Translations under genes and position numbers: made by a program
Shown here: positions 43,590 to 52,427 of the stretch, one piece after another
Numbering within the stretch: position 1 is the stretch's first letter
Layout: each line of letters begins with the position of its first letter
Notes under the pieces: model-generated
What the model saw: the letters and a program-made list of their open reading frames with translations, nothing else
Told to the model about the DNA's origin: nothing
Databases searched by the model: none
Assembly (NCBI GenBank): GCA_019358875.1
Contig: JAHHIF010000011.1
Span: forward strand, 1 to 64,000
Direction of reading: 5' to 3'
Length of the DNA: 64,000 bases
Origin: Symplocastrum torsivum CPER-KK1
GTDB lineage: Bacteria; Cyanobacteriota; Cyanobacteriia; Cyanobacteriales; Coleofasciculaceae

Positions 43590-46500
43590 ATGAGCCAGAT
43601 GAAACGAGCTGTGAGTAGAATCAGTCAGGCACTGGCAGCCCTCTCTATCTTGATGGGGCCCTTGAGTAATATGTCCGCTCAGGCACAGCCGATTACCCCG
43701 GATACCGAGGAGGGTATTACAAATGTAATGCCTAACGGTAACAGTTTTGACATAACTGGCGGTCAGATTTCCAGTGATGGAACAAATCTTTTTCACAGCT
43801 TTAACCAGTTTGGACTAGAGGCAGGTCAAATTGCTAATTTCCTGTCCCAACCCAATATTCAAAACATTCTGGGTCGAATCAATGGTGGAAATTCTTCCTT
43901 CATCAACGGGATCATTCAAGTCACAGGTGGCAACTCGAACCTCTTCTTGATGAACCCAGCAGGGATTATTTTCGGTGCCAATGCTCAGCTAAACGTACCT
44001 GCTTCATTTTTCGCCACGACAGCAACTGGAATAGGTTTTGATGGCGGTAGGTTTAATGCCTTTGGAAACAATGACTACAGTAATCTTATTGGTAGCCCAA
44101 ATGTCTTTCACTTTGATGTCGCTCAACCCGCTGCAATTACTAATGATGGTGACTTGGCAGTAGGAGAGGGACAAAACCTCGGACTGTTTGGAGGGACAGT
44201 AGTCAGTACTGGCTCTCTAACCGCTTCAAATGGCAAGATTACCGTAGCAGCAATACCCGGAACTAGTAGAGTTCAGATTAGTCAGGAAGGGCAAATTCTT
44301 GCCTTGGAGGTTGAACTACCTATAGATGCTCAAGGTAAGGCTGCGCCACTTACAGCCGCCCTATTGCCGCAACTACTTACAGCTAGTGGTGCGCCCCAGA
44401 CAACAGATGTGGCTGGAGTAGAAACAGGTGATGTTGTGGTGAATCAGGTGATAGCTGATTCAGTGTCAATTTTCGCACAAAACAATCTGACATTGAATGG
44501 CGGTTATGAGGGTGTAGCCCTCAAGCTTGAGGCGACGACTGGCAACATGGTCGTCAATGGGGACATCAGAATTACAAGCCCAGACTTGAGTGGTAATATT
44601 CCGGCTGATGATCCAGATGCTGCCGCCTTGACTACCACACGGTCAGTAATTATTAACGCAACAAATGGCAGTATTACTACTGGAGACATTTACACAGATT
44701 CAGATCAAGGCGATGCAGGTTCTGTAATTTTTACAGCTTTAGACGACATCACCACGGGCAATATCAGGACAATTGAGGAGGGATCTGGTGATTCTGGTTC
44801 GGTAACATTGATTAGCACCGATGGCAGCATTAGTACAGGAAGTATTAATACTAGTAATAGAGTTAATGGTAGTGCGGGTTCTGTAGAGTTGACCGCCGCT
44901 GGGAACATCACTTTTGAGGCAATAATCGCTTCAAATCGAGGTACTGGTGAGCCTGGTTCTGTAGATATTACACTTGCTAGTGAATATATTGCCAATATTG
45001 ATCGTAATGATATTGATACAAGAAATTTTGGACCAGGAAACCCACCGGATGGCAGGGTAACCATCTCCCCTACGGATATACCTCCGGGCAATCCGCCAGA
45101 ACCCACACCTCCGGGCGAACCGCCAGAACCCACACCTCCGGGCGAACCGCCAGAACCCACACCTCCGGGCGAACCACCAGAACCCACACCTCCGGGCGAA
45201 CCACCAGAACCCACACCTCCGGGCGAACCGCCAGAACCCACACCTCCGGGCGAACCACCAGAACCCACACCTCCGGGCGAACCACCAGAACCCACACCTC
45301 CGGGCGAACCACCAGAACCCACACCTCCGGGCGAACCACCAGAACCCACACCTCCAGATGGTGATGGTGACCAGAACTATAGTGTGAGTGAACAACAGCC
45401 AGCTTCATCTCAAGACACGTCGGGTACTCAAACAGCCCAGACAGCTAGAGATAGCGACCCTATTTATTTGTTAGAAGAAGCTTTTACGAAAGAATTTGAG
45501 GAATATCTTCAGCGAGACTCACAGACCAAAATTTATGCTGAGACTGATGTTCGCGATCGCACTCGTGAAATCGAGCAGGTAACAGGTCTCAAAACTGGTG
45601 TTATCTATGTCAATTTTGTACCGACTTCTGGTGCCTCACTGAACAATCAATGTCAAGCTCAATCTCCGTCTTCTTCCGCAACTGGTTCACGCACTAACTT
45701 GGCTGGACAGTCTTCTGCTAGCGCTTCTGGAGCAGAATTAACGACTCCTAATAGCTCTAACACAAGCGCTTCCGGAGTTGCTGTGATAGCACCTTCTTCT
45801 CAAGTGGATCGTCGGTTTGGTCACCGTCGTTCTGACCTTACTGAGGCAACAACGGGACAAGCTCAACAACAGGGAAATTGTTTGCAAGCGGAAAGTGACC
45901 AGCTAGAACTCTTGGTAGTCACAGCAGAGGGTGAGCCGATTCGGTATCGAGTTCCGGGAACCAATCGTACCAATGTCATTGCTGCAACTCATGAGTTTCA
46001 GCGAGCACTAACCCACCGTAGCAAAACTAACACCACTAATTATCTAAGCTCAGCGCAGCAACTTTACAAATGGTTGATTGCTCCTTTGGAAGCTGACTTA
46101 CAAGCGCAAAACATTGACAGCTTAGTATTTGCGATGGATGCAGGTCTGCGCTCTCTACCTGTAGCTGCTCTTCATGATGGTCAAGGCTTCCTAATTGAGC
46201 GGTATAGCGTTAGTTTAGTACCGAGTTTAAGTTTAGTTAATTCGGATTACAGAGATATCCGTCCCTTGCAAGTTCTCGCTATGGGAGCATCAGAATTTAC
46301 TGATAAAGCTCCTTTGCCTGGGGTTCAGGTAGAGTTAGCGACCATTACGCAGCAACTGTGGAAAGGTAAATCCTTCCTCAATGATCGCTTTACCCTAGAG
46401 AATTTGAAGGCTCAGCGACAACAGCAGGAATATGGGATTGTCCATCTGGCAACTCATGCTGAGTTCAAGCCTGGAACTCCAAACAATTCTTACATTCAAC

Positions 46501-46931
46501 TATGGAATAGCCAGCTTCGATTGAATGAACTAGAGAAGCTGCAATTGTCTGATCCTCCGATAGAGTTACTAGTGCTGAGCGCTTGCAGAACGGCGCTTGG
46601 CAATCGGGAAGCCGAGTTAGGTTTTGCGGGTTCGGCTTTGCAAGCAGGGGTTGACTCGACTTTGGCAACACTCTGGTACGTGAGCGATCAGGGGTCTTTA
46701 GGGCTAATTACTGAGTTTTATCATCAGTTGAGTCAGGTGCCGATTAAAAGTGAGGCATTACGACAAGCACAACTGGCAATGATGAAAGGTAGAGTTCGCA
46801 TTGAGAATAATCAGTTATACAGCTTTAAAAAAAGCATTTCTTTACCACCAGGATTGTCAGCATCAAGAACCCCTAACCTATCTCATCCTTACTACTGGGC
46901 GGGTTTTACACTTGTAGGTGAGCCTTGGTAG
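43590..46931 (+). CDS. TPS (filamentous haemagglutinin N-terminal) domain fused to a CHAT protease
   Basis: 1113 residues. A signal peptide (residues about 1-33, cleavage after SAQAQ) leads into the two-partner-secretion domain ([53 protein letters not shown]). Beta-helical repeats run to about 490, then ten GEPPEPTPP units (about 498-587), an acidic linker, and a CHAT domain (about 770-1110) with the caspase-like dyad H956 (HLATHAEF) and C999 (LSACRTALG), and [11 protein letters not shown] at the end. So the protein is built for export by a TpsB pore and carries a protease. The TpsB partner is not in this window. Confidence 0.88.
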   Translation: MSQMKRAVSRISQALAALSILMGPLSNMSAQAQPITPDTEEGITNVMPNGNSFDITGGQISSDGTNLFHSFNQFGLEAGQIANFLSQPNIQNILGRINGGNSSFINGIIQVTGGNSNLFLMNPAGIIFGANAQLNVPASFFATTATGIGFDGGRFNAFGNNDYSNLIGSPNVFHFDVAQPAAITNDGDLAVGEGQNLGLFGGTVVSTGSLTASNGKITVAAIPGTSRVQISQEGQILALEVELPIDAQGKAAPLTAALLPQLLTASGAPQTTDVAGVETGDVVVNQVIADSVSIFAQNNLTLNGGYEGVALKLEATTGNMVVNGDIRITSPDLSGNIPADDPDAAALTTTRSVIINATNGSITTGDIYTDSDQGDAGSVIFTALDDITTGNIRTIEEGSGDSGSVTLISTDGSISTGSINTSNRVNGSAGSVELTAAGNITFEAIIASNRGTGEPGSVDITLASEYIANIDRNDIDTRNFGPGNPPDGRVTISPTDIPPGNPPEPTPPGEPPEPTPPGEPPEPTPPGEPPEPTPPGEPPEPTPPGEPPEPTPPGEPPEPTPPGEPPEPTPPGEPPEPTPPGEPPEPTPPDGDGDQNYSVSEQQPASSQDTSGTQTAQTARDSDPIYLLEEAFTKEFEEYLQRDSQTKIYAETDVRDRTREIEQVTGLKTGVIYVNFVPTSGASLNNQCQAQSPSSSATGSRTNLAGQSSASASGAELTTPNSSNTSASGVAVIAPSSQVDRRFGHRRSDLTEATTGQAQQQGNCLQAESDQLELLVVTAEGEPIRYRVPGTNRTNVIAATHEFQRALTHRSKTNTTNYLSSAQQLYKWLIAPLEADLQAQNIDSLVFAMDAGLRSLPVAALHDGQGFLIERYSVSLVPSLSLVNSDYRDIRPLQVLAMGASEFTDKAPLPGVQVELATITQQLWKGKSFLNDRFTLENLKAQRQQQEYGIVHLATHAEFKPGTPNNSYIQLWNSQLRLNELEKLQLSDPPIELLVLSACRTALGNREAELGFAGSALQAGVDSTLATLWYVSDQGSLGLITEFYHQLSQVPIKSEALRQAQLAMMKGRVRIENNQLYSFKKSISLPPGLSASRTPNLSHPYYWAGFTLVGEPW
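45081..45350 (+). repeat. ten tandem 27-bp units encoding PPG(E/N)PPEPT
   Basis: Ten units in phase with the reading frame. The first has AAT for GAA (GNPPEPT), and other differences are synonymous (CCG/CCA Pro). Near-identity of the DNA suggests recent expansion. The repeat leaves the other frames open too, which produces artificial long frames on the minus strand. Confidence 0.95.
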
Positions 46932-46940
46932 GTAGGAGTT

Positions 46941-47045
46941 AGCAAAAAGCCGTCAGCTATCAGCTATCAGCTTTTTGATTTTCCTTGCTCTGTTTAGGTT
47001 TCACAGACCTGATCTGTGCTTCATCCAACTGAAAACCGCTATAAG
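46941..47045 (-). repeat. dispersed intergenic repeat, copy 2 (inverted)
   Basis: The reverse complement matches 5573-5679: CTATAAGCGGTTTTC at one end, GTGAAACC and GAGCAAGGAAAA in the middle, and a 31-base identical core (AAAAAGCTGATAGCTGATAG, then CTGACGGCTTT). It lies between the CHAT gene and phoH, both of which point into it. Confidence 0.75.
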
Positions 47046-47064
47046 TCCAATAAGTAATTACAAG

Positions 47065-48027
47065 TTAAAATGATTTCTCATGTTGCTCATAAGCGGCAAC
47101 AATCCGTTGGACAAGAGCGTTGCGGACAACATCCTTAGTGGTGAGTTCGCAGAAAGCAATGCCTTCAGTGGAGCGTAGGATTTTTTTTGCAACGGCTAAT
47201 CCTGAGGGTTGGTTAGGTTGTAAGTCGGTTTGAGTTAGGTCACCTGTAACTACCATCCGTGAGCGGAAACCTAGACGAGTCAGAACCATCTTCATCTGTG
47301 CTGGTGTTGTGTTCTGAGCCTCATCAACAATTACAAAGGCATTACTAAGTGTACGACCGCGCATATAAGCCAAAGGCGCAACTTCAATGACACCGCGCTC
47401 CATTAAACTGGGCATTTTTTCGGCATCAATCAGTTCATGGAGAGCATCGTAGAGAGGACGCAGATAGGGATTGACTTTCTGCTGCAAGTCTCCAGGAAGA
47501 AAGCCTAGCTTTTCTCCAGCTTCTACAGCAGGTCGCGTTAGGATTAATCGTTCATACTGATTCGCTAGGAGAGCCTGAGCAGCTATAACAACGGCGAGAA
47601 AGGTTTTTCCGGTACCAGCAGGACCTGTGCAGAAGGTGAGATCATGACTGAGTACAGCTTTGATGTACTGCCTTTGGCCGAAGGTTTTGGCACGGATGGT
47701 TTCGCCTCGACGGGTACGTGCCAGAATGTCTTGCTGTAAATCTTGTAGTTCGTCTTGGCGATCAGTATCTAGAGCTTGAGCAGCAGTGAGGATATCGACA
47801 CCTGTGATACTTTTACCTTCCTGCCAAAACGGTTTTAGCGATCGCACCAAAGCGGAGGCACGTTCAACTTGCTTGTCTGTTCCCGAAATATGTAGTTCTT
47901 GACCCCGCAGCACGATAGACGCTCCAGTATGCCGGGATAGAATTTTGAGGTTTTCTTCCCGTTCCCCAGCTAGCGCGATCGCACTTTCGCTATTTGACAG
48001 TTCAATTACTTTTGATACTTCACTCAT
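47065..48027 (-). CDS. phoH: PhoH family ATPase
   Basis: 320 residues with an N-terminal KH-like part (about 30-85, LHISGTDKQVERASALVRSL) and the PhoH ATPase domain: FGQRQYIKAVL, Walker A GPAGTGKTF, RPAVEAGEKLGFLPGDL, NAFVIVDEAQNTTPAQMKM (Walker B) and VTGDLTQTDL. The family takes part in RNA metabolism and ribosome-associated processes (YbeZ type). It is the last gene of an ffh-rpsP-KH-phoH cluster on the minus strand. Confidence 0.93.
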   Translation of the reverse strand: MSEVSKVIELSNSESAIALAGEREENLKILSRHTGASIVLRGQELHISGTDKQVERASALVRSLKPFWQEGKSITGVDILTAAQALDTDRQDELQDLQQDILARTRRGETIRAKTFGQRQYIKAVLSHDLTFCTGPAGTGKTFLAVVIAAQALLANQYERLILTRPAVEAGEKLGFLPGDLQQKVNPYLRPLYDALHELIDAEKMPSLMERGVIEVAPLAYMRGRTLSNAFVIVDEAQNTTPAQMKMVLTRLGFRSRMVVTGDLTQTDLQPNQPSGLAVAKKILRSTEGIAFCELTTKDVVRNALVQRIVAAYEQHEKSF

Positions 48028-48097
48028 TTGTTCGTTGTTGTCACCTTATGGTGACCGCGCTTCCTGTACCGGAAATGAAGTCCGGCAGGCAGCGTCG

Positions 48098-48118
48098 GTC
48101 AGTTGTCAGTTGTCAGTT
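48098..48118 (+). repeat. short tandem heptamer repeat (GTCAGTT x3)
   Basis: Three exact GTCAGTT units in the 143-base gap between the KH gene and phoH, followed by an inverted ACTGACTCCTGACCCCTGAC at 48139-48158 that can partly pair with them. Typical of cyanobacterial intergenic STRR sequences. Confidence 0.75.
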
Positions 48119-48170
48119 GTTCTCAACAAGTAAATTCGCGACTGACTCCTGACCCCTGACACACAATAAA

Positions 48171-48584
48171 CTACTGCGAGCGGAACTTAGGAGCTGGCTT
48201 AGGTGTTGATGAGCGCGTTGCTGGCGCTCGTTTTGCACCCCCTCTACCACCTGGAGCAGCATCTCGACGGGACTCCCCCCCCTGACTATCGTAGATATCC
48301 AGATGGACAGATTGACCGGCAGCTTGAGCAGCCGCCTGAATTACCGTCCGAATTGCCTGGATGTTGCGACCACCGCGACCGAACACCCGTCCCTTATCCG
48401 CCACGTCAAAAGCCACCCTAATCCAGACTCGCTCTTTGGTATTTGACCTTTCGCAGTCTACGCTTAAAAGTTGCGGTGACTCCAAAAACGGCTCTACCAA
48501 AAATCTGACGAGACCAACATAATCAGGGCTTGCTTCGTGAAGCGAGGAAGACAGGGTTTCAGGCACCGACTTGTTCAAGGACAT
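48171..48584 (-). CDS. KH-domain RNA-binding protein (KhpA-like)
   Basis: 137 residues. KH domain at about 25-105 with [23 protein letters not shown], and the GXXG loop in [21 protein letters not shown]; the C-terminus is a basic Gly/Arg/Pro tail. The ATG at 48584 lies inside rpsP (26-base overlap); a GTG at the rpsP stop (start VPETLSSSL) is an alternative. KhpA-type proteins bind small RNAs. The rpsP-KH order is a common bacterial arrangement. Confidence 0.88.
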   Translation of the reverse strand: MSLNKSVPETLSSSLHEASPDYVGLVRFLVEPFLESPQLLSVDCERSNTKERVWIRVAFDVADKGRVFGRGGRNIQAIRTVIQAAAQAAGQSVHLDIYDSQGGESRRDAAPGGRGGAKRAPATRSSTPKPAPKFRSQ

Positions 48585-48807
48585 TAGCTTTGCGAAGAAT
48601 ACTGCGTACTGTTTCAGTAGGCTGAGCGCCTTGCTGGAGCCGCTTCACAATGGCAGGAACATTCAATCTTACTTCATCAGTTCTGGGATTGTAGAATCCC
48701 AATTCCTCCAAAGGGCGTCCATCACGACGAGCGTCACTTTTAATCGCGACAATGCGATAGCTAACTTCACGCTTTTTGCCGAATCGTTTTAATCTCAGTT
48801 TGACCAT
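48559..48807 (-). CDS. rpsP: 30S ribosomal protein S16
   Basis: 82 residues: [38 protein letters not shown], and the tail [24 protein letters not shown] sequence typical of bS16. It belongs to the ffh-rpsP-KH-phoH cluster; the gap to ffh is 136 bases and contains TTGTTAGTTG-like repeats. Overlaps the next gene, consistent with translational coupling. Confidence 0.97.
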   Translation of the reverse strand: MVKLRLKRFGKKREVSYRIVAIKSDARRDGRPLEELGFYNPRTDEVRLNVPAIVKRLQQGAQPTETVRSILRKANVLEQVGA

Positions 48808-48852
48808 GTTTCAGAATAATTCACCTGTTTGATTTTAAGCGATCTACGGGGG

Positions 48853-48946
48853 GTTGGTTGTTGGTATTTAATTATTGGTTATTTGTCGTTGGTTAAGAGG
48901 TGATGACGCTAGAGACCACAAACAACGAACAACTAACAACAAACTA
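48853..48946. repeat. repeat-rich gap between rpsP and ffh with partial inverted symmetry
   Basis: Units of GGTTGTTGGT, TTGGTTATTTG and CGTTGGTT face ACAACGAACAACTAACAAC in the opposite sense. The same unit types occur at 16882-16946, so they are part of a dispersed STRR family. The right end slightly overlaps the last codons of ffh. Confidence 0.55.
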
Positions 48947-50392
48947 AAGCTGACCAAATCCTTTTTTCTTTTTCTCCTTTTTCTTTTTCTTGGGAACACC
49001 ACCACCTCCAGGGTAACCACGCCAGCCAGCTTGAGAGGGCTGATTACCTCCCATACCGCCAAACATCCCCCCCATACCTGCCATTCCCGGCATCTGACCT
49101 TGACCCATCTGCTGCATGAGATTTCGCATTTTGGTAAATTCACTTACCAGATTGCTAACATCTCTCTCCGCATAGCCAGAACCACGGGCAATCCGGCGTC
49201 GGCGACTAGGGGAACCTGCGAGTAAATCCGGGTTGCGACGCTCCTCTGTGGTCATGGAATTAATCATCGCTTCAGATTGCTTGAGCTTCGTTTCCCCTTG
49301 TTGCAGTTGCTCAGAACTCAGTTTACCCATCCCCGGAATCATTTTCATCAAACCGCCGAGGGAACCCATATTCTTCAACAGCCGCATTTGCTTCAAGAAA
49401 TCGCTGAAGTCAAACTTAGCCGTCAGCATTTTCTCCTGCATTTTCTCGGCATCAGCAAGGTCAATCTCCTCCTGGGCTTTTTCCACCAGAGTGAGGACAT
49501 CTCCCATGCCGAGAATCCGTGAAGCCATCCTGTCAGGATAAAACGGTTGCAGCGCTTCTACCTTTTCTCCAACGCCAACGAATTTAATTGGCTGCCCAGA
49601 AATACGCCGTACCGAGAGTGCTGCACCACCACGACTGTCGCCGTCTAGCTTCGTGAGGATTGCCCCTGTAATGCCAATTTGTTCATGGAAAGTCCGGGTA
49701 AGATTCGCCGCCTCCTGACCCGTCATCGCATCCACAACTAGCAAGGTTTCGTCGGGTTGCACGGTTTCCTTGATGCGGGCGAGTTCCCCCATCATGTCCT
49801 GGTCGATTTGCAGTCGTCCTGCTGTATCGATAATCACAGTATCGACACCTAGTTCTCTGGCTCGTTCTACTCCTTGCCGTGCGATCTCTACAGGATTTGC
49901 ATCTTTCCCCAGTTCAAACACCGGAACATCAATTTGTTGACCTAGTGTGATTAACTGGTCAATCGCAGCAGGTCGGTAAACGTCGGTAGCAACGAGGAGA
50001 CTAGTGCAGTCTTGCTTGCGAAGATGTAAAGCGAGCTTAGCACTGGCGGTAGTTTTCCCAGTACCTTGTAACCCTGCCATTAGCACAATAGTTGGTGCGG
50101 TATTGGCTTTTGCCAGAGGGACGTTGTTTTCCCCCATGACCTGCACTAGTTGGTCGTAGACAATTTTGATAAATTGCTGGTCAGGACGGACACCAGAGAT
50201 GACCTCCGCTCCCTGTGCCTTGGATTCCACCTCAGCAACAAAATCTTTGACGACTTGAAGGTTAACATCCGCTGATAACAGCGCACGACGAACTTCTTTC
50301 AGGGCGTCTTGAATGTTGGACTGGGAGATTTTGTCCTGGCCCCTGAGTTTCTTCCAAGCATCTTCTAAGCGTTCGGCTAGAGCATCAAACAT
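48944..50392 (-). CDS. ffh: signal recognition particle protein Ffh (SRP54)
   Basis: GTPase that targets membrane proteins to FtsY and the translocon with the SRP RNA. 482 residues: N domain (MFDALAERLEDAWKKLRGQ), G domain with G1 AGLQGTGKTTASAKLAL, DTAGRLQID, GDSRGGAAL, TKLD, and an M domain with the methionine-rich helices (KMIPGMGKLSSEQL, GSGYAERDVSNLV) ending in a Gly/Met-rich and Lys-rich tail. All diagnostic motifs are present. First gene of the cluster; no promoter was identified in the 270-base gap upstream. Confidence 0.97.
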   Translation of the reverse strand: MFDALAERLEDAWKKLRGQDKISQSNIQDALKEVRRALLSADVNLQVVKDFVAEVESKAQGAEVISGVRPDQQFIKIVYDQLVQVMGENNVPLAKANTAPTIVLMAGLQGTGKTTASAKLALHLRKQDCTSLLVATDVYRPAAIDQLITLGQQIDVPVFELGKDANPVEIARQGVERARELGVDTVIIDTAGRLQIDQDMMGELARIKETVQPDETLLVVDAMTGQEAANLTRTFHEQIGITGAILTKLDGDSRGGAALSVRRISGQPIKFVGVGEKVEALQPFYPDRMASRILGMGDVLTLVEKAQEEIDLADAEKMQEKMLTAKFDFSDFLKQMRLLKNMGSLGGLMKMIPGMGKLSSEQLQQGETKLKQSEAMINSMTTEERRNPDLLAGSPSRRRRIARGSGYAERDVSNLVSEFTKMRNLMQQMGQGQMPGMAGMGGMFGGMGGNQPSQAGWRGYPGGGGVPKKKKKEKKKKGFGQL

Positions 50393-50663
50393 ATGTCAAT
50401 TTTTTCTAAAAGGTTCCCTGTATTAACTAAGGTAGTATTCTTGGCAACCTTTTGACAGACAAAGCGTGTTTATCGATAGTAACTGTGGTGCTGTGCGATC
50501 GCACTACCCTTTCAAGAGGCTAGGCGGCTACAAATACGGTAGTTAAGGGTCGGCATGATTTAGAGCCATTCGCACCAAGCCGACTATTGGCAAACCCAAA
50601 ATCAGTCTGTGGCTGCACTGATCGCTTGAACGCTGGATGATGCGATCGCTAGTTCCGCGACTC

Positions 50664-52025
50664 CTATTGAGGTTGTTGACAGCGTTGACGATAAATTTGA
50701 GCAACGCGATCGCCGGGGTTTTGCCGTAGACAATCAGCAAATAGTTGTTCAGCTTCACCCAATTTTCCCAACTTGAACAACAACAAAGCTTGTGTAAAAG
50801 TCTGACTTGTGGCTAACTTGCCTTCTCGGATTTCTGGTTGATCTGCATCAAAGACTTCAAAGAGAGATACGGTTTCTGACTTTCCTTTCACCTGAACTCT
50901 ATCAATAGCACGAATTGCATAATTTTCCGGGTTCTGTAATTGCATAAACGTGAAATGAGAAATTAACATCGACACGCCATAGTTTTTTGTTAATCCTTCA
51001 ATTCGAGCGGCTACATTTACCGCATCGCTAATTACAGTTCCATCCATGCGGTTTTCTCCTCCGACTGTCCCCAGCATCAAAGAACCTGTATTGATTCCAA
51101 CCCCAATTTGAATTGGTACATCGCCCCTACTTTGCCGCTCCTGATTATATTCATTCAGCGTGTGAAGCATAGCAATTCCCGCTTTGACAGCACAATCAGC
51201 GCTACCTTGAAAAAGTGCCATAATTGCATCGCCAATGTATTTGTCAATAAATCCCTGATTTTCATTAATTGCAGGTTCCATCCGGCTGAGATAAGCATTA
51301 ATGAACTTAAAGTTATCTTCTAGTTTCATGCTTTCCGATAATGTTGTGAAATCACGGATGTCGGAAAATAAGACAGACATTTCTTGCTGTACTGCCTCAC
51401 CTAATTGGATGTCAACAATACTTGATTTATTTAATAGTTGGAGAAATTGACGTGGGACAAAGCGAGAGAAAGCTTCATTCAGGTGAAAGAGTTCTTCCGT
51501 ATGCTGTTTCAAGTGGCGCTCATTCGTATGCAGTTGTACAATTAATTTAGATTGCTCACGATTCAATTGGTCTAACTCCAAATTCATCTGCATGAGTTGT
51601 AGATTTTGTTCCGCGAGCTGTTTATCCTTAAAATAGCTATGGACGGCTTCTTTAACGGTTAAAATTAGGTCTTTATCGTGCCACGGCTTAGGGATATAAC
51701 GATACAACCTCGCATAACTAATCGCATTGCCTACCGCTTCCAGATCGGCTTGCCCGGTCAACATAATCTTGAGGGTTTTTGGGGAAATAACATGGATGCG
51801 TTTTAGCAATTCATCCCCTTTGATTCCGGGCATGATATAGTCAGAAATTACTAAAGCGACTTCGTAGCTATCCTCTAGCAATTCTATTAAGATGTCTAAA
51901 GCCTCTTCCCCGTCTTGAGCAATTTCAATCAGGTATTCGTTTCCAAAGAAATTTTCTAGTTCAATTCTCAGGCTGTCCAGGATCGCCCGTTCATCATCAA
52001 CACAGAGAATTGCCGTTTGTTTCAT
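50664..52025 (-). CDS. receiver domain fused to an adenylate/guanylate cyclase
   Basis: 453 residues. REC at 1-125 (ILCVDDERAILDS, phospho-acceptor Asp in LVISDYIMPGIKG, Thr in IMLTGQAD, Lys in IPKPWHDKD), a coiled coil (about 140-190), then a class III cyclase domain (about 205-370): metal Asp in VLFSDIRDFTTLSE and in FIDKYIGDAIMALF, GVGINTGSLMLGTVG, and TVISDAVNVAARIEGL. The Lys in DKYIGD matches adenylate cyclases of the CyaC type. A tetratricopeptide-like tail follows. It is the last gene of a four-gene kinase operon (2-base gap), so phosphorylation probably controls cyclic nucleotide synthesis. Confidence 0.9.
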   Translation of the reverse strand: MKQTAILCVDDERAILDSLRIELENFFGNEYLIEIAQDGEEALDILIELLEDSYEVALVISDYIMPGIKGDELLKRIHVISPKTLKIMLTGQADLEAVGNAISYARLYRYIPKPWHDKDLILTVKEAVHSYFKDKQLAEQNLQLMQMNLELDQLNREQSKLIVQLHTNERHLKQHTEELFHLNEAFSRFVPRQFLQLLNKSSIVDIQLGEAVQQEMSVLFSDIRDFTTLSESMKLEDNFKFINAYLSRMEPAINENQGFIDKYIGDAIMALFQGSADCAVKAGIAMLHTLNEYNQERQSRGDVPIQIGVGINTGSLMLGTVGGENRMDGTVISDAVNVAARIEGLTKNYGVSMLISHFTFMQLQNPENYAIRAIDRVQVKGKSETVSLFEVFDADQPEIREGKLATSQTFTQALLLFKLGKLGEAEQLFADCLRQNPGDRVAQIYRQRCQQPQ

Positions 52026-52027
52026 GG

Positions 52028-52417
52028 CTAAGCTAAAGCCGAGCGAATTGTTTCAATTAATTCCTGACTGTTCCAAGGCTTTTGCAAGTAGCGGTAAAGG
52101 TTAGCATATTGTTTTGCTCGGTCAACGGCTTGATCATCTGCTTGTCCTGTCAGCATTACTTTATGGATTTTAGGATAGTTTTGATGAACTTTGATCAAGA
52201 GTTCATCTCCTTTCATTCCTGGCATTAACCAATCTGAAACAATGATGAGTAACTGAACCTCTTCACCAGTCAGTTCATCAATGATTTCCAAAGCTTCATC
52301 ACCACTTTCAGCGAATTCATAAAGGTAAGTATCACCGAATGCGGATTGAAGTTCAATTTCCAAACTTTTTAAGATTACAGCCTCATCATCTACGCATAAA
52401 ATTACGGCTCTAGGCAT
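52028..52417 (-). CDS. receiver-only response regulator
   Basis: 129 residues, a single REC domain: ILCVDDEAVILKS, phospho-acceptor Asp in IIVSDWLMPGMKGDELL, Thr in VMLTGQADDQAV, and Lys in LQKPWNSQEL. Very like the receiver of the neighbouring cyclase, so it arose by duplication or acts as a phosphate sink or relay between kinases and cyclase. It lies 2 bases from the cyclase gene and 10 bases from the kinase gene. Confidence 0.9.
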   Translation of the reverse strand: MPRAVILCVDDEAVILKSLEIELQSAFGDTYLYEFAESGDEALEIIDELTGEEVQLLIIVSDWLMPGMKGDELLIKVHQNYPKIHKVMLTGQADDQAVDRAKQYANLYRYLQKPWNSQELIETIRSALA

Positions 52418-52427
52418 ATTGTTTTCC

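Noticed and set aside
45081..45350. Regular 27-bp units that could suggest a CRISPR array
   Set aside because: Units abut without spacers and are in phase with a reading frame encoding a Pro-rich linker.
44705..45408. Three long open frames on the minus strand rich in Gly/Ser, Cys/Phe/Trp/Arg or Val/Trp repeats
   Set aside because: They are mirror images of the 27-bp coding repeat of the haemagglutinin-CHAT gene; a multiple of three keeps all frames open. They have no starts or family similarity.
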